This document shows, piece after piece, positions 27,354 to 35,393 of a stretch of DNA of 64,000 nt; positions within the stretch are counted from its first letter, which is position 1; each line of letters begins with the position of its first letter. Origin of the DNA: Fimbriimonas ginsengisoli Gsoil 348 (GTDB lineage: Bacteria; Armatimonadota; Fimbriimonadia; Fimbriimonadales; Fimbriimonadaceae); contig CAMCVK010000010.1 of the NCBI GenBank assembly GCA_945881865.1, positions 62,001 through 126,000 on the forward strand, in the 5' to 3' direction. A model generated the notes under the pieces. It searched no databases. It was not told the origin of the DNA and saw nothing but the letters and a program-made list of their open reading frames with translations. A program made the position numbers and the translations under genes.

Positions 27354-27357
27354 GAGC

Positions 27358-27696
27358 ATGCCGCGCCTTTTCGTCTACGGCACCCTGCGCGACCCGGAGA
27401 TCCAAAAGGAGATCTTCGGGCGCGTGGTGCCCATGGTTCCCGAGCGACTCGCGGGATATCGGCTGGAGCACATCCAAATCGAAAACCCTTACGTTCTCGA
27501 GACGAGCGGGATGTCAGTCCACCGGATTTTGGTTGCCGATGCGGACGCAACCGAACCCATCGAAGGGTTTAGCCTTGAAATCACGGAGGATGAGTTAGCC
27601 CGCGCCGACATTTATGAAGACGCGGACTATGCGCGGGTGCTCGCCCCGCTCGAATCTGGCCGGTCGGCCTTCGTTTACGTTGCGCCGACGGCTTAG
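27358..27696 (+). CDS. gamma-glutamylcyclotransferase-like (GGCT/AIG2) protein
   Basis: A 112-residue protein of the GGCT fold: YGTLRD (phosphate/oxyanion motif Y-G-S/T-L) at residues 7-12 and EDADYARV, with the catalytic Glu probably the one near E81-E85 (SLEITEDELARADIYE). The family cyclises gamma-glutamyl amines, but many bacterial members are uncharacterised. Start ATG 27358, 4 bases after the eno stop; the frame upstream to 27181 is an eno shadow. Convergent with the DinB gene; the stops overlap in TTAG. Confidence 0.78.
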   Translation: MPRLFVYGTLRDPEIQKEIFGRVVPMVPERLAGYRLEHIQIENPYVLETSGMSVHRILVADADATEPIEGFSLEITEDELARADIYEDADYARVLAPLESGRSAFVYVAPTA

Positions 27697-28163
27697 GGAA
27701 TCAGCTGGTGGAGTTCCGTAAGGTACTCCGTAACCTGCTCGATGTGATAGATGTCGTGGCCAGTGATAATCGCAAGCTGCTGGGCAACGGTGATCTCGCC
27801 GAGCTCGTCGTGCACTGCGGAAAGCTGTAACTGCTCCGCCGTCACCGACTCCAAGAAGTCGATTGTATCGCGTCGTCGGTTGGCAAACACCTCAATTTCG
27901 TGGTGAATATCCTTCGCCGCGTAGTTTTGCTCGACCACCCGCGCTTCCTCGTCGATGGATACCAGGCGCGAGCCCGGGTGCAGCACCGTAAGTCGCATCC
28001 GGTCCAGGAAAACTTCCTCGAAGTCCGTCACGTGGGCGATCGCCTCAAGCAAAGTGAATCTGCCCGAGTGCCGTTTCTCGTGGAATCGCTCCTCGGGGAT
28101 CTCATCCACGAGTCGCTCCAAAATCACGGGCGTATGCCGAATCGAAAGCAGATACGGATTCAT
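27693..28163 (-). CDS. DinB-family metal-binding protein
   Basis: A 156-residue four-helix DinB/YfiT-like protein. Likely metal ligands are His in AIAHVTDFE (near 46) and the pair in TGHDIYHIEQ (near 135-139), giving the usual three-His site. DinB-like proteins often act as thiol-dependent transferases (bacillithiol or similar), but no substrate can be assigned here. ATG 28163 follows a TAGCCT box by 9 bases. Confidence 0.82.
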   Translation of the reverse strand: MNPYLLSIRHTPVILERLVDEIPEERFHEKRHSGRFTLLEAIAHVTDFEEVFLDRMRLTVLHPGSRLVSIDEEARVVEQNYAAKDIHHEIEVFANRRRDTIDFLESVTAEQLQLSAVHDELGEITVAQQLAIITGHDIYHIEQVTEYLTELHQLIP

Positions 28164-28249
28164 ATCAGCCCAAGGCTACCACCTGGCAAACCCGAGCGTA
28201 GGACATCATAGAGAGACGGTCCTCAAGACCCAGTAACCGAGAACGCCCC

Positions 28250-28972
28250 ATGAGAAACGAGTTATCGCGACGTGACTTGATTGTGATTGGGGGTACCGTA
28301 GGTCTGGGTTTGGCGGTCGGTCAGACGGCCAACGCCTTCGTCTTGTCCCCGGAGAATCAACCGAAAATGGAACCCAAACTAGTTACAGTCCCAACCGAAG
28401 CCGACATCGCCAAAGCCCTTAAAACGGACGGCCGTGGCATCAGCGCCGCCACCCACAAGGCTCACCTCACCCTGTGGCAAGGCTACGCAAACAAGACCAA
28501 CGAGATTCGAAAGGCGCTTGCCGAGCTGGATACCGATCCGGCAAAGGGTAACCAGATCTACAGCGTTACGCGATCCCTCAAGGTGAACTATGCGTTCGCC
28601 TACGGCGGTCTGATCAACCATAACGTTTACTTCGATACGCTCGGCGGCGAAGGCGTCATCGGCGGAGATGCCGAGGCCCTCATCAAGGAAGCTTACGGAA
28701 CCGTCGAGAAGTGGAAAGCCGACTGGAAAATCACCGGTCTTTCGTCGCGCGGCTGGGTTTACCTTGGCTACGACCACGACGAGAAGCGCGTGTTCAACTA
28801 CGCCGGCGACGCCCAGGACACCTTCCCTGCTTGGAACAACACGCTCATCCTCGCGATGGACGTGTACGAGCACGCCTACTATCTGGACTACCAGACCGCC
28901 CGAGCGAAGTACGTGGACGCCTATTTTGGTCTCGTCGATTGGGACGCCGTCAACGCACGCTTGCCAAAGTAA
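28250..28972 (+). CDS. Tat-exported Fe/Mn superoxide dismutase-family protein
   Basis: A 240-residue protein with a twin-arginine signal (SRRDLIVIGGTVGLG) cleaved near residue 29 (TANA). Fe/Mn SOD ligands appear in order: H69 (SAATHKAH), H124 (LINHNVYFDTLGG), and D204 plus H208 (DVYEHAYYLDY). The usual Trp in DxWEHAYY is Tyr here, and AYF replaces the common xxW. It would dismutate superoxide outside the cytoplasm; the changes near the site could alter metal choice. A terminator hairpin follows, inside the convergent corC gene. Confidence 0.85.
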   Translation: MRNELSRRDLIVIGGTVGLGLAVGQTANAFVLSPENQPKMEPKLVTVPTEADIAKALKTDGRGISAATHKAHLTLWQGYANKTNEIRKALAELDTDPAKGNQIYSVTRSLKVNYAFAYGGLINHNVYFDTLGGEGVIGGDAEALIKEAYGTVEKWKADWKITGLSSRGWVYLGYDHDEKRVFNYAGDAQDTFPAWNNTLILAMDVYEHAYYLDYQTARAKYVDAYFGLVDWDAVNARLPK

Positions 28973-28975
28973 GCC

Positions 28976-30454
28976 CTAGGCGTTGAGGAGATTGGCTTCG
29001 TCTGGTTCAGACGGAGCCAATTTTCTTATTCTCAGGCGCTGGATTCGCCGCCCGTCGGTGTCGGCAACCACGTATTGCAGACTGTCGGCCTCGATGGATT
29101 CACCTTTCTTCGGCTGCCGCCCGAAGAGGCCAAACACATAGCCGCCGATGGTGTCGAACTCGTCGCTGTCCAGTTGAACGCCTAAGTAACGCCGGACGTC
29201 TTCCCAATGGGTTCGACCGTCCACCAGCACGCCGTCCGGCGTCTCGACGAACTCTTCTTTCACTTCGTCGTACTCGTCGACGATCTCGCCGACGAGCTCC
29301 TCAACGATGTCCTCGATCGTGACGATTCCTGCGGTACCGCCAAACTCGTCCTGAATGATCGCCATTTGGTTGCGGCTCTGGCGCATTTCCTGCAACAGCT
29401 CGTGCAGGTCCTTGTTTTCTGGCACGACCAACGGCGGACGCATGAGCGACCGCAGCGTGACCGTCTTGCCGTCGAAGAACGCCTTTAGGAGATCCTTCGC
29501 GTGGATGATGCCGACGATCGTGTCGTCGGTGCCATCGTACAGCGGAATCCGCGAGTGCCCGGTTTTCTGGATAAGGCGGATCGCATCGGAAGGGTCGCCC
29601 TCCACCGGCATGGAATCCAAGTCGACCCGGGGCGTCATGATCTCCCGCGCGACCGTGTCGGAAAAGTCAAAAACGGAGTGGAGCAGTTCCTTCTCGTCGT
29701 CCTCAATCTCCCCGGTTTCCTGGGCAGATTCGACCAAATTCTTGATCTCCTCTTCGGTTTGGCTGGCCGAAGTGAACGAAGCCGTGCCACCGAACCGGGC
29801 GGTGACCACGTTTGCGACACTAGCCACCGGCCAAACGATGAGGGAGAGAATCGCCGACGTAGCCCGGATGAACCCGTAAAGCGCGAGCCCAACCCGGTGC
29901 GGGTGCAAGGTTGCGTAGCTCTTGGGCACCAGTCTGCCAAGGATCAGATTGATGATTTCAACCGGCAGCGCGATAAAAAGCGCGGCGAGCAGTAGGCTTC
30001 CGTAGCTAAACGGCCAGCCGAGCGACTTTTCTGCCCATAGGGCGACGTTCTGGCCCAACAGAAATGCGACGAAAATGAGTCCGATTCGGACGAAGTTTCC
30101 GCCCAGTGCGCATGCCGCCACATACCGTGGCCGGTGATCAATCAACGCTTGAAGGCGCTGGCTCTGACCATCGTTTGTCTCACGTACGAAGCGAACGTGC
30201 ATCGGCCGAAGGATGTCCACCGCCGTTTCGGCCGCGACAAAAAGAGCGTTAAGCCCGACCATGCCCAGCACGGCGATGATGGCAAATGAACCCAACCCGA
30301 CCGGCTGTCGCAAACCATCGACGGCTTGCTGCGTGCTCTGCCACTGCCCCTCGCCGATGAACCAAACGGCAGTCAGAGACAGCAAGATACAAACGGAAAC
30401 GATCCGTTCTCCGAGTTGATTTATGGCAGGGCGAGGTTTATCTGGGTAGCTCAA
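28976..30454 (-). CDS. CNNM/CorC-HlyC family membrane protein with CBS pair
   Basis: About 492 residues: an N-terminal hydrophobic DUF21/CNNM domain with about four helices (roughly 1-200), two CBS domains (MTPRVDLDSMPVEGD to IVGIIHAKDLLKAF, then MRPPLVVPENKDLHELL to GGTAGIVTIEDIVEELVGEI), and a C-terminal CorC_HlyC domain. Homologues move or sense magnesium or cobalt. Start is uncertain: TTG 30454 overlaps the dgkA stop by 4 bases, and TTG 30475 is also in frame. Last gene of the rpsU-ybeY-dgkA-corC operon. Confidence 0.87.
   Translation of the reverse strand: MSYPDKPRPAINQLGERIVSVCILLSLTAVWFIGEGQWQSTQQAVDGLRQPVGLGSFAIIAVLGMVGLNALFVAAETAVDILRPMHVRFVRETNDGQSQRLQALIDHRPRYVAACALGGNFVRIGLIFVAFLLGQNVALWAEKSLGWPFSYGSLLLAALFIALPVEIINLILGRLVPKSYATLHPHRVGLALYGFIRATSAILSLIVWPVASVANVVTARFGGTASFTSASQTEEEIKNLVESAQETGEIEDDEKELLHSVFDFSDTVAREIMTPRVDLDSMPVEGDPSDAIRLIQKTGHSRIPLYDGTDDTIVGIIHAKDLLKAFFDGKTVTLRSLMRPPLVVPENKDLHELLQEMRQSRNQMAIIQDEFGGTAGIVTIEDIVEELVGEIVDEYDEVKEEFVETPDGVLVDGRTHWEDVRRYLGVQLDSDEFDTIGGYVFGLFGRQPKKGESIEADSLQYVVADTDGRRIQRLRIRKLAPSEPDEANLLNA
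28992..29024 (+). terminator. intrinsic terminator for the SOD gene, inside the corC coding sequence
   Basis: A 13-bp stem (TTGGCTTCGTCTG with CAGACGGAGCCAA, one G-T pair) with a 3-base loop is followed by TTTTCTTATT, 20 bases after the SOD stop. The same bases encode APSEPDEAN near the CorC C-terminus on the other strand. Confidence 0.8.
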
Positions 30455-31173
30455 CGGGGCACCAAGCCGAAGCAAAGTAGCGCGAGAACGGAGCCAACGC
30501 CGGCCCCGAGGACAAGTTCAAAAATCGAGTGGATCTTCGCTTCGTAGCGGCTTTGCGCAACAAGGGCGGCGATCATGATGGCGAGCGTGCTGGCCAGTGC
30601 GTTATCCGTGAGAAACGGCACCGCAAAGGCAAAGAAGAATGCATAGGCCGCGTGGCCACTGACAAGGCCACCCTTGAGCACGGTTCCCCGCTTGCCGAGG
30701 CCCTTGCCCACGATGACGACAACGAAGACAATGAGACAGCCCACAAACAGCTTCGCCATGAAGCTCAGGCCGATGCCTTCGGAGGTGAGGTTGATCTTGA
30801 CCGCTTCCCACCGCTCTTCCCCAAACAGCAGAAGCGCACCCACAACGAGGGCCACGATGGTGGTGATGAGAACCGCGCCGGCCGCGATGTCCTTCGCGAA
30901 TTTCGCCAAGGGGTGATAGACGGGTGAAACAAGGTCGATCGTTGCCTCGATGGCCGAGTTAAACATTTCTGCGACCACGACCAACGAGATCGTAAACAGC
31001 AGCACGAGAACCTCGCGAAGCTGCAGGTCTACCATGATGCCGAGCAGCATCACGACCAGAACCACGTACAGGTGGAAGCGCATGTGGCGCTGAGTTTTAA
31101 AAGTGAAAACGATTCCGCTGACGGCGACCTTAAATGGGTCCAAAAACTTGTTGGCAATCTTGCGCGGATTCAT
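30451..31173 (-). CDS. DgkA-type undecaprenol/diacylglycerol kinase fused to a PAP2 phosphatase domain
   Basis: A 240-residue membrane protein. Residues ~1-115 form a DgkA domain with the signature EMFNSAIEATID, followed by HPLAKFAKDIAAGAVL. Residues ~140-235 carry PAP2 features: KGGLVSGHAAYAFF (SGH motif) and SRYEAKIHSIFELVLGAGVG (SR-x5-H motif). One part adds and the other removes a lipid phosphate, suggesting a self-contained switch on lipid carrier phosphate, possibly undecaprenyl. ATG 31173 shares ATGA with the ybeY stop. Some PAP2 residues (the first KxxxxxxRP motif) are not obvious, so the second domain may be degenerate. Confidence 0.78.
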   Translation of the reverse strand: MNPRKIANKFLDPFKVAVSGIVFTFKTQRHMRFHLYVVLVVMLLGIMVDLQLREVLVLLFTISLVVVAEMFNSAIEATIDLVSPVYHPLAKFAKDIAAGAVLITTIVALVVGALLLFGEERWEAVKINLTSEGIGLSFMAKLFVGCLIVFVVVIVGKGLGKRGTVLKGGLVSGHAAYAFFFAFAVPFLTDNALASTLAIMIAALVAQSRYEAKIHSIFELVLGAGVGSVLALLCFGLVPR

Positions 31174-31649
31174 CGGGTTGCCCCTGCATAGTGCATCGAA
31201 AACCACCGTTCGTCGCCAGGAATTCCGACTTGCCGGGCAACGACGTTCATTTCCTGAACCATTTGCGCCTGTTCTTCGTCGGTTTCGTCGTCAAACCCGC
31301 TCAGGTGCAACGCACCGTGGATGACGAGGAACAGGCACTCTTCGCGCAAGGAAGCCTCGCGGACGGCGGCTTGGCGTCGCGCCATCGGAACGGAAACTGC
31401 GATCTCGCCGACGCGTCCGAGGGGCGTGGCGTAGTCGAACGTGAGAACGTCGGTCGCGGTGTGAACGCCACGGTATCGGGCGTTGAGATCGGTGATCGTC
31501 TCATCATCCGTGAACAGCACGTTCACTTCTGCGAATGGGTCCCGGCTGCGGGAGAGTGAGGTACAGACGGTAACCTTAACCTCATCCTCGGCCACATCGG
31601 CCAAGGATGAATTGATAGCGGAGATTAAGGGGTAACTCGGAGGTTCCAT
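31170..31649 (-). CDS. ybeY: endoribonuclease YbeY (16S rRNA maturation)
   Basis: A 159-residue UPF0054 metalloprotease-fold RNase needed for 16S 3' end processing and ribosome quality control. The zinc motif reads HGALHLSGFDDETDEE. The first two His are present, but the usual third His (GxDH) is Asp here. Other family features: DETITDLNARYRGVHTATDVLTF. Start ATG 31649; GTG 31664 is an alternative. It lies between rpsU and dgkA, and its stop shares ATGA with dgkA. Confidence 0.88.
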   Translation of the reverse strand: MEPPSYPLISAINSSLADVAEDEVKVTVCTSLSRSRDPFAEVNVLFTDDETITDLNARYRGVHTATDVLTFDYATPLGRVGEIAVSVPMARRQAAVREASLREECLFLVIHGALHLSGFDDETDEEQAQMVQEMNVVARQVGIPGDERWFSMHYAGATR

Positions 31650-31707
31650 AGATCCGGCAGGCACGTCTTCTGGCGATTTGCCAGGCTGTATCGCCTGCCC
31701 GAATACC

Positions 31708-31878
31708 TTACTGTCGCGAAACGCGTCGGCGAGCCATGCGGCGTCGCTTTTCGCTGGGCTTCTCGTAGTGCGAGTGCTCTTTGAGCTCGCGCAGCAATCC
31801 GCTCTGCTGCATCTTCATGTTGAAGCGCTTGAGCGCGCTGTCAATCGACTCATTTGGGTTTACGGTCACATAAATCAA
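31708..31878 (-). CDS. rpsU: 30S ribosomal protein S21
   Basis: A 56-residue basic protein read on the minus strand from TTG 31878 (GTG 31869 is in frame). It has the S21 pattern: SIDSALKRFNMKMQQSGLL, then HYEKPSEKRRR and an Arg-rich tail. S21 helps 30S subunits select mRNA starts. A consensus TATAAT lies ~30 bases upstream, with GGAGG 12 bases before TTG. It heads the ybeY-dgkA-corC operon, an arrangement known from many bacteria. Confidence 0.9.
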   Translation of the reverse strand: MIYVTVNPNESIDSALKRFNMKMQQSGLLRELKEHSHYEKPSEKRRRMARRRVSRQ

Positions 31879-31906
31879 TGGGGGTGTCTGCCTCCGGAAC
31901 CCTAAG

Positions 31907-31912
31907 ATTATA
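31907..31912 (-). promoter_or_regulatory. TATAAT -10 box of the rpsU operon
   Basis: TATAAT on the minus strand, ~29 bases before TTG 31878 and followed by GGAGG (31891-31895). This is a conventional leadered promoter, in contrast with the leaderless type common in this window. Confidence 0.65.
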
Positions 31913-31921
31913 TCCCAAATC

Positions 31922-32917
31922 TCAATTGCCGGCGGTAAGCCGCTTCGCGGTGGCGGCCGAGACCGGAACCAACTCTCGCAAAAAAGCGCCGTGCGGCGTT
32001 GAATAGACGAGTTTTAGCCCATCGGGACTGATCTCCGAACCATTGGTCACGCCGCGCGCGAAGAGGAGACGGCGGGCTGGCTCGTCCGGATTACTCAACA
32101 CGATGTCGTAGAGCGTGTCCTCTTTCATCGCAATCTCGCTCTTCGGAAGTTCCACCCGGTCGAGCTTCAGCGGCAGCTTCTTTTCAACCCGGAGTTCGTA
32201 TTCCGGCCGGCCGTCGGTGATATCGGAAACCGTGAAACTGTCGTAGTTGATGGAAAAGAATCGGCTGTCCGCTCCCGGCTTCGAAACCACCAACACGGCG
32301 GTTCCACCTACGGTGTTCCCGCTAAACACGCCGTATTTCCAGTCCGAATCCACCTGTATTTTTTGAAAGCCGGAGTCCGAGATCCCGGCGACCGTAAGGC
32401 CGCTGGGTCCTGCCAAAGCGACGATCGCTCGCCGCTTTTTCCTCGAAGCGATCACCGAGGACGACGAGCTTTCAATCCACTCCGTAATGGCCGCCGTCTT
32501 CTTGCCAACCGGTGCAAACCAGATTTGAGCGAACTGCTTTCCATCATTTTCGACCCGCCGCAGTTCGAAGATGGCGTCTCCGCCGGGTCCGACGAGGTCG
32601 ATGTTGCCCAGATAGGCGTCCGATCGCAAACCAACCAACACCTCATTCCTCCCAGACGCGACGTCATACCGGCAAAGCTGGCTAGTTTCCACCTCGTAAC
32701 GACCAAGTTTCGCCAACCCTGCCCGAATCATCGATCGCGAAGTGCCGATGTCCCCGGCTTGATAAACGAATTGCGAGCTATCGGCCGACCATCGACAAGC
32801 CACCGCCAAGCCTGCCAGGTAGGCCGGAGGAGCGGGCACCAGGACCTTTTCGCCAACCTGCAGGTACGGCGAAGAGGCCTGAGCAACGAGGCAGGCAAGC
32901 GCGGCAAGAATCGCCAT
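31922..32917 (-). CDS. exported beta-propeller-like protein of unknown function
   Basis: A 331-residue protein with a signal peptide (AILAALACLVAQASS) and repeated strands of the TolB/WD type (CRWSADSSQFVYQ, LCRYDVASGRN, SEISPDGLKLVYSTPHG). The 'SPDG.KLVY' phrase is typical of six- or seven-bladed periplasmic propellers. No catalytic motif is seen. It may bind a partner or ligand in the periplasm. Confidence 0.72.
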   Translation of the reverse strand: MAILAALACLVAQASSPYLQVGEKVLVPAPPAYLAGLAVACRWSADSSQFVYQAGDIGTSRSMIRAGLAKLGRYEVETSQLCRYDVASGRNEVLVGLRSDAYLGNIDLVGPGGDAIFELRRVENDGKQFAQIWFAPVGKKTAAITEWIESSSSSVIASRKKRRAIVALAGPSGLTVAGISDSGFQKIQVDSDWKYGVFSGNTVGGTAVLVVSKPGADSRFFSINYDSFTVSDITDGRPEYELRVEKKLPLKLDRVELPKSEIAMKEDTLYDIVLSNPDEPARRLLFARGVTNGSEISPDGLKLVYSTPHGAFLRELVPVSAATAKRLTAGN

Positions 32918-32954
32918 TTGGCAGTCCCTACTTGCGCCGAAGCCTCAGAGTTCC

Positions 32955-33899
32955 TTAAGCCTCTTTCCAGCCCCAGGCAACGTACTCGCTGGTGAACGTG
33001 CCGTCGTCGGCAAGATCGAGCACGCGGTAGCCCGGCTTAAACTCAAGTCGATCGCCGCGCCACCAGTTACCCGAAACCGCGCCGCCGCAAAGGTAGGAAA
33101 CGCCAAGGTAATCCACCCGGTCGACCATGTGCATGTGCCCGCTGAGCGCAATCTTAACGTGCGGATTTTTCTTGAATAGCTCCCGAAGCGCGTCGGCGTT
33201 CTTGTTCATCAGGTTCCCGCCGACCTTCCAGTCGCCGGTTTGGGCGTTCCAGCCGGTGACGACCGGCGTGATCGACATGATCGGGATGTGCGTGAGAATC
33301 AACGTCGGTTTCTTCGTCCCCTTAAGGTCGCTCGCGAGCCATTCCATCTGCTCGGGGTCGACCAGGCCGTTGTAGCCGTCCGGAGTCTGCAGGATATTGT
33401 TGAGCACGACGAAGTGCCAGCGGCCCATGTCAAAGCTGTAGTGGGCCTTCGTCAGGCCGAACTGGTCGCAAAACCATCGGTCGCCCCACTTGGCTTCGTT
33501 CCCGGTGGTCTTGCTCTCGTTCTTATTCCAGCCCCAAACGTCGTGGTTGCCCATCGTCGGCCGGAACGGTACCTTCGTCTCGGCGTTCAGGATGTCGGAA
33601 AAGATCTTCCACTGGAGTGCGGTGCGCTCTTCTGTTGCCGCGAAGCTATCCATGATGAGGTCGCCGCCGCCCAGGATGAGGGACGGTCGCGGCTTGAGGG
33701 CCATCATGTGCTGCAGCGACTTTCGCATTCCGCTCGGCGCGTTCAGCTCGGGCTGAGCGTGGAAGTCGCTCATGTGGGCCACCCGCATCGTTCGCTTGCC
33801 GGCGAAAGCCGTCGCAAGCGATTCGATGGCAGAAACGGGAGAAAGGGCGGTGGCGGCACCACCGATGAGAAGCTCGCGTCGACTTGCGGAAAAAGGCAT
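32955..33899 (-). CDS. Tat-exported calcineurin-like metallophosphoesterase
   Basis: A 314-residue protein. Twin-arginine signal SRRELLIGGAA at the N-terminus, then the metal motifs: D-x-H in HMSDFHAQ, GGGDLIMD, MGNHDVWGW, LTHIPIMS and SGHMHMVD. It belongs with the Icc/3',5'-cNMP or phosphodiesterase-like group, exported; substrate is unknown. ATG 33899 follows TATGAT by 6 bases (leaderless pattern). The second such exported phosphoesterase in the window, after the one at the left edge. Confidence 0.87.
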   Translation of the reverse strand: MPFSASRRELLIGGAATALSPVSAIESLATAFAGKRTMRVAHMSDFHAQPELNAPSGMRKSLQHMMALKPRPSLILGGGDLIMDSFAATEERTALQWKIFSDILNAETKVPFRPTMGNHDVWGWNKNESKTTGNEAKWGDRWFCDQFGLTKAHYSFDMGRWHFVVLNNILQTPDGYNGLVDPEQMEWLASDLKGTKKPTLILTHIPIMSITPVVTGWNAQTGDWKVGGNLMNKNADALRELFKKNPHVKIALSGHMHMVDRVDYLGVSYLCGGAVSGNWWRGDRLEFKPGYRVLDLADDGTFTSEYVAWGWKEA

Positions 33900-33951
33900 G
33901 GCCAGATCATAGACCCGGCCATGCTAACGGAAGGTTAAGAAACCCTCGTGC

Positions 33952-34674
33952 TTAGGCGGATTTCTTTCGGCGGCGAAGCGCCAAAGCACCGAGACCGAGG
34001 ACGGCAAGGGTTGCCGGCTCTGGAACCGGTTCCTGACCAGGAATCGCGTTCACGCCGTTCAAGTGAAGGCCGAAGTCGTTGTAGTCCTTGTCGCCAAGGT
34101 TCACGCCGTCTTCCCACGAAACCGTTAGACCGCAATCGGTAAGGCAGTTATCCTTGTTGCGATCCTTAACGACGGCCACTCGGTTCTCCTGTTTCTGGTT
34201 CTTTTCGGATTGGCTGTAATAAACGGTGCTCTTGAAGGCGTTTCCGTTGCCCTTGTCTCCGCTCCCAAACGCCAGGCCGAAGACGCCCGAGATTTGGACG
34301 GTCGCCGTCGACGGCAATCCGCTGCTCGAACCGCCGAGAACCCAAGTGATCGCCGGGTTCTTCGAGGTCATGTCGGTGTAGTAGCCCAGCAGGTGGTTGG
34401 CCCGGTAGCCGGCTTTCTGCCACTCGATGGACCAAACTTGCGGCTTCTCGGGGTCACAAAGCTGGAATGTTCGTCCGTCCGACTGGTCGCCGTAATTAAA
34501 CTGATTCCCGTTAACTGCTCCGACCGAGCTGTAGTGGCCCGAGCCTTTGATCAGAGTCTGGACATCGGAGCCAACACCATCGCCGCCTCGCGTTAAATCT
34601 CTCGGGTCGATAAACTGAGCGTTTGCAACGAGCACACAAGAAAGAATGCTTAGGGAGGCAATGATCTTTTTCAC
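33952..34674 (-). CDS. PEP-CTERM sorted surface protein
   Basis: A 240-residue protein from GTG 34674 with signal peptide (KKIIASLSILSCVLVANA), a beta-rich region with acidic stretches (VVKDRNKDNC, NLGDKDYNDFG) like calcium-binding secreted proteins, and a C-terminal sorting signal: VPEPATLAVLGLGALALRRRKK. PEP-CTERM proteins are processed by an exosortase (EpsH/XrtA type) during export with exopolysaccharide. No exosortase is in this window. Mature function unknown. Confidence 0.88.
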   Translation of the reverse strand: MKKIIASLSILSCVLVANAQFIDPRDLTRGGDGVGSDVQTLIKGSGHYSSVGAVNGNQFNYGDQSDGRTFQLCDPEKPQVWSIEWQKAGYRANHLLGYYTDMTSKNPAITWVLGGSSSGLPSTATVQISGVFGLAFGSGDKGNGNAFKSTVYYSQSEKNQKQENRVAVVKDRNKDNCLTDCGLTVSWEDGVNLGDKDYNDFGLHLNGVNAIPGQEPVPEPATLAVLGLGALALRRRKKSA

Positions 34675-34725
34675 ATGTCTATTGTTGAGCCTAGCCCGGA
34701 GTTTTAGATGCCCCGATTCTGGGCG

Positions 34726-35388
34726 TCACATCAATCGGTCACGCCGCAGGCTGATCCATTTCTTGTCGCCCATGATGATGTGATCGCGAAGTTCAATGTC
34801 CAGTAGCTTCCCGGCCTGCACCAGTTCGCGGGTCACGCGGATGTCCTCCGGGCTCGGCGTTGGGTCGCCGCTGGGATGGTTGTGCGCAACGATGACGCTC
34901 GCGGCGCTCTCGCGCAACGCTTCGCGGAACACTTCCCTTGCGCCCACGATACTTTCCGTAAGGGTGCCGATGTGAATCGTGCTGCGGCGCAGCACCTTGT
35001 TTTTGGCTGAGAGCAGAATCGCGACGAAGTGCTCCTTGCTCTCGTGACGAAGGTCTTCCAGCAGCTGGGCGGCGTCTTCCGGGGTATCGATGATCGTCGG
35101 CACGCCTTTGCCGGCCTCCACCATTCGACGCCCAAGCTCGATGAGGGCCTGCGCGCGGAGCCCTTCAAACTCCTCAAGCCCGGTCACGCTTGCCAAGTCC
35201 ACGCCCGAAAAACTCTTGAGATTGGCCAGCGACCCCACCCGATAAAGAAACGGCCGCACCAGATTCTCGGCCGCAAGAACGTCGTTTTCGTACCGGGAGA
35301 GACCGACCGCTAGCAGGTCGGCCACGCTGGCGGCATGAACCCCCGCGACGCGGACGCGATCGACCGCCGACTCGTTTGTTTCGGCCAA
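34726..35388 (-). CDS. radC: RadC/JAB-domain protein
   Basis: About 220 residues; helix-hairpin-helix-like N-terminal part (SFSGVDLASVTGLEEF) then a JAMM/MPN+ metalloprotease-fold domain with VIVAHNHPSGDPTPSPED, the RadC signature. Earlier links to DNA repair are doubtful; real function is unknown. Start is uncertain: TTG 35388 is inside the end of ispG, and the frame is open to 35454. Last gene of the dapL-deiminase-ispG-radC operon. Confidence 0.82.
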   Translation of the reverse strand: MAETNESAVDRVRVAGVHAASVADLLAVGLSRYENDVLAAENLVRPFLYRVGSLANLKSFSGVDLASVTGLEEFEGLRAQALIELGRRMVEAGKGVPTIIDTPEDAAQLLEDLRHESKEHFVAILLSAKNKVLRRSTIHIGTLTESIVGAREVFREALRESAASVIVAHNHPSGDPTPSPEDIRVTRELVQAGKLLDIELRDHIIMGDKKWISLRRDRLM

Positions 35389-35393
35389 CGTGC

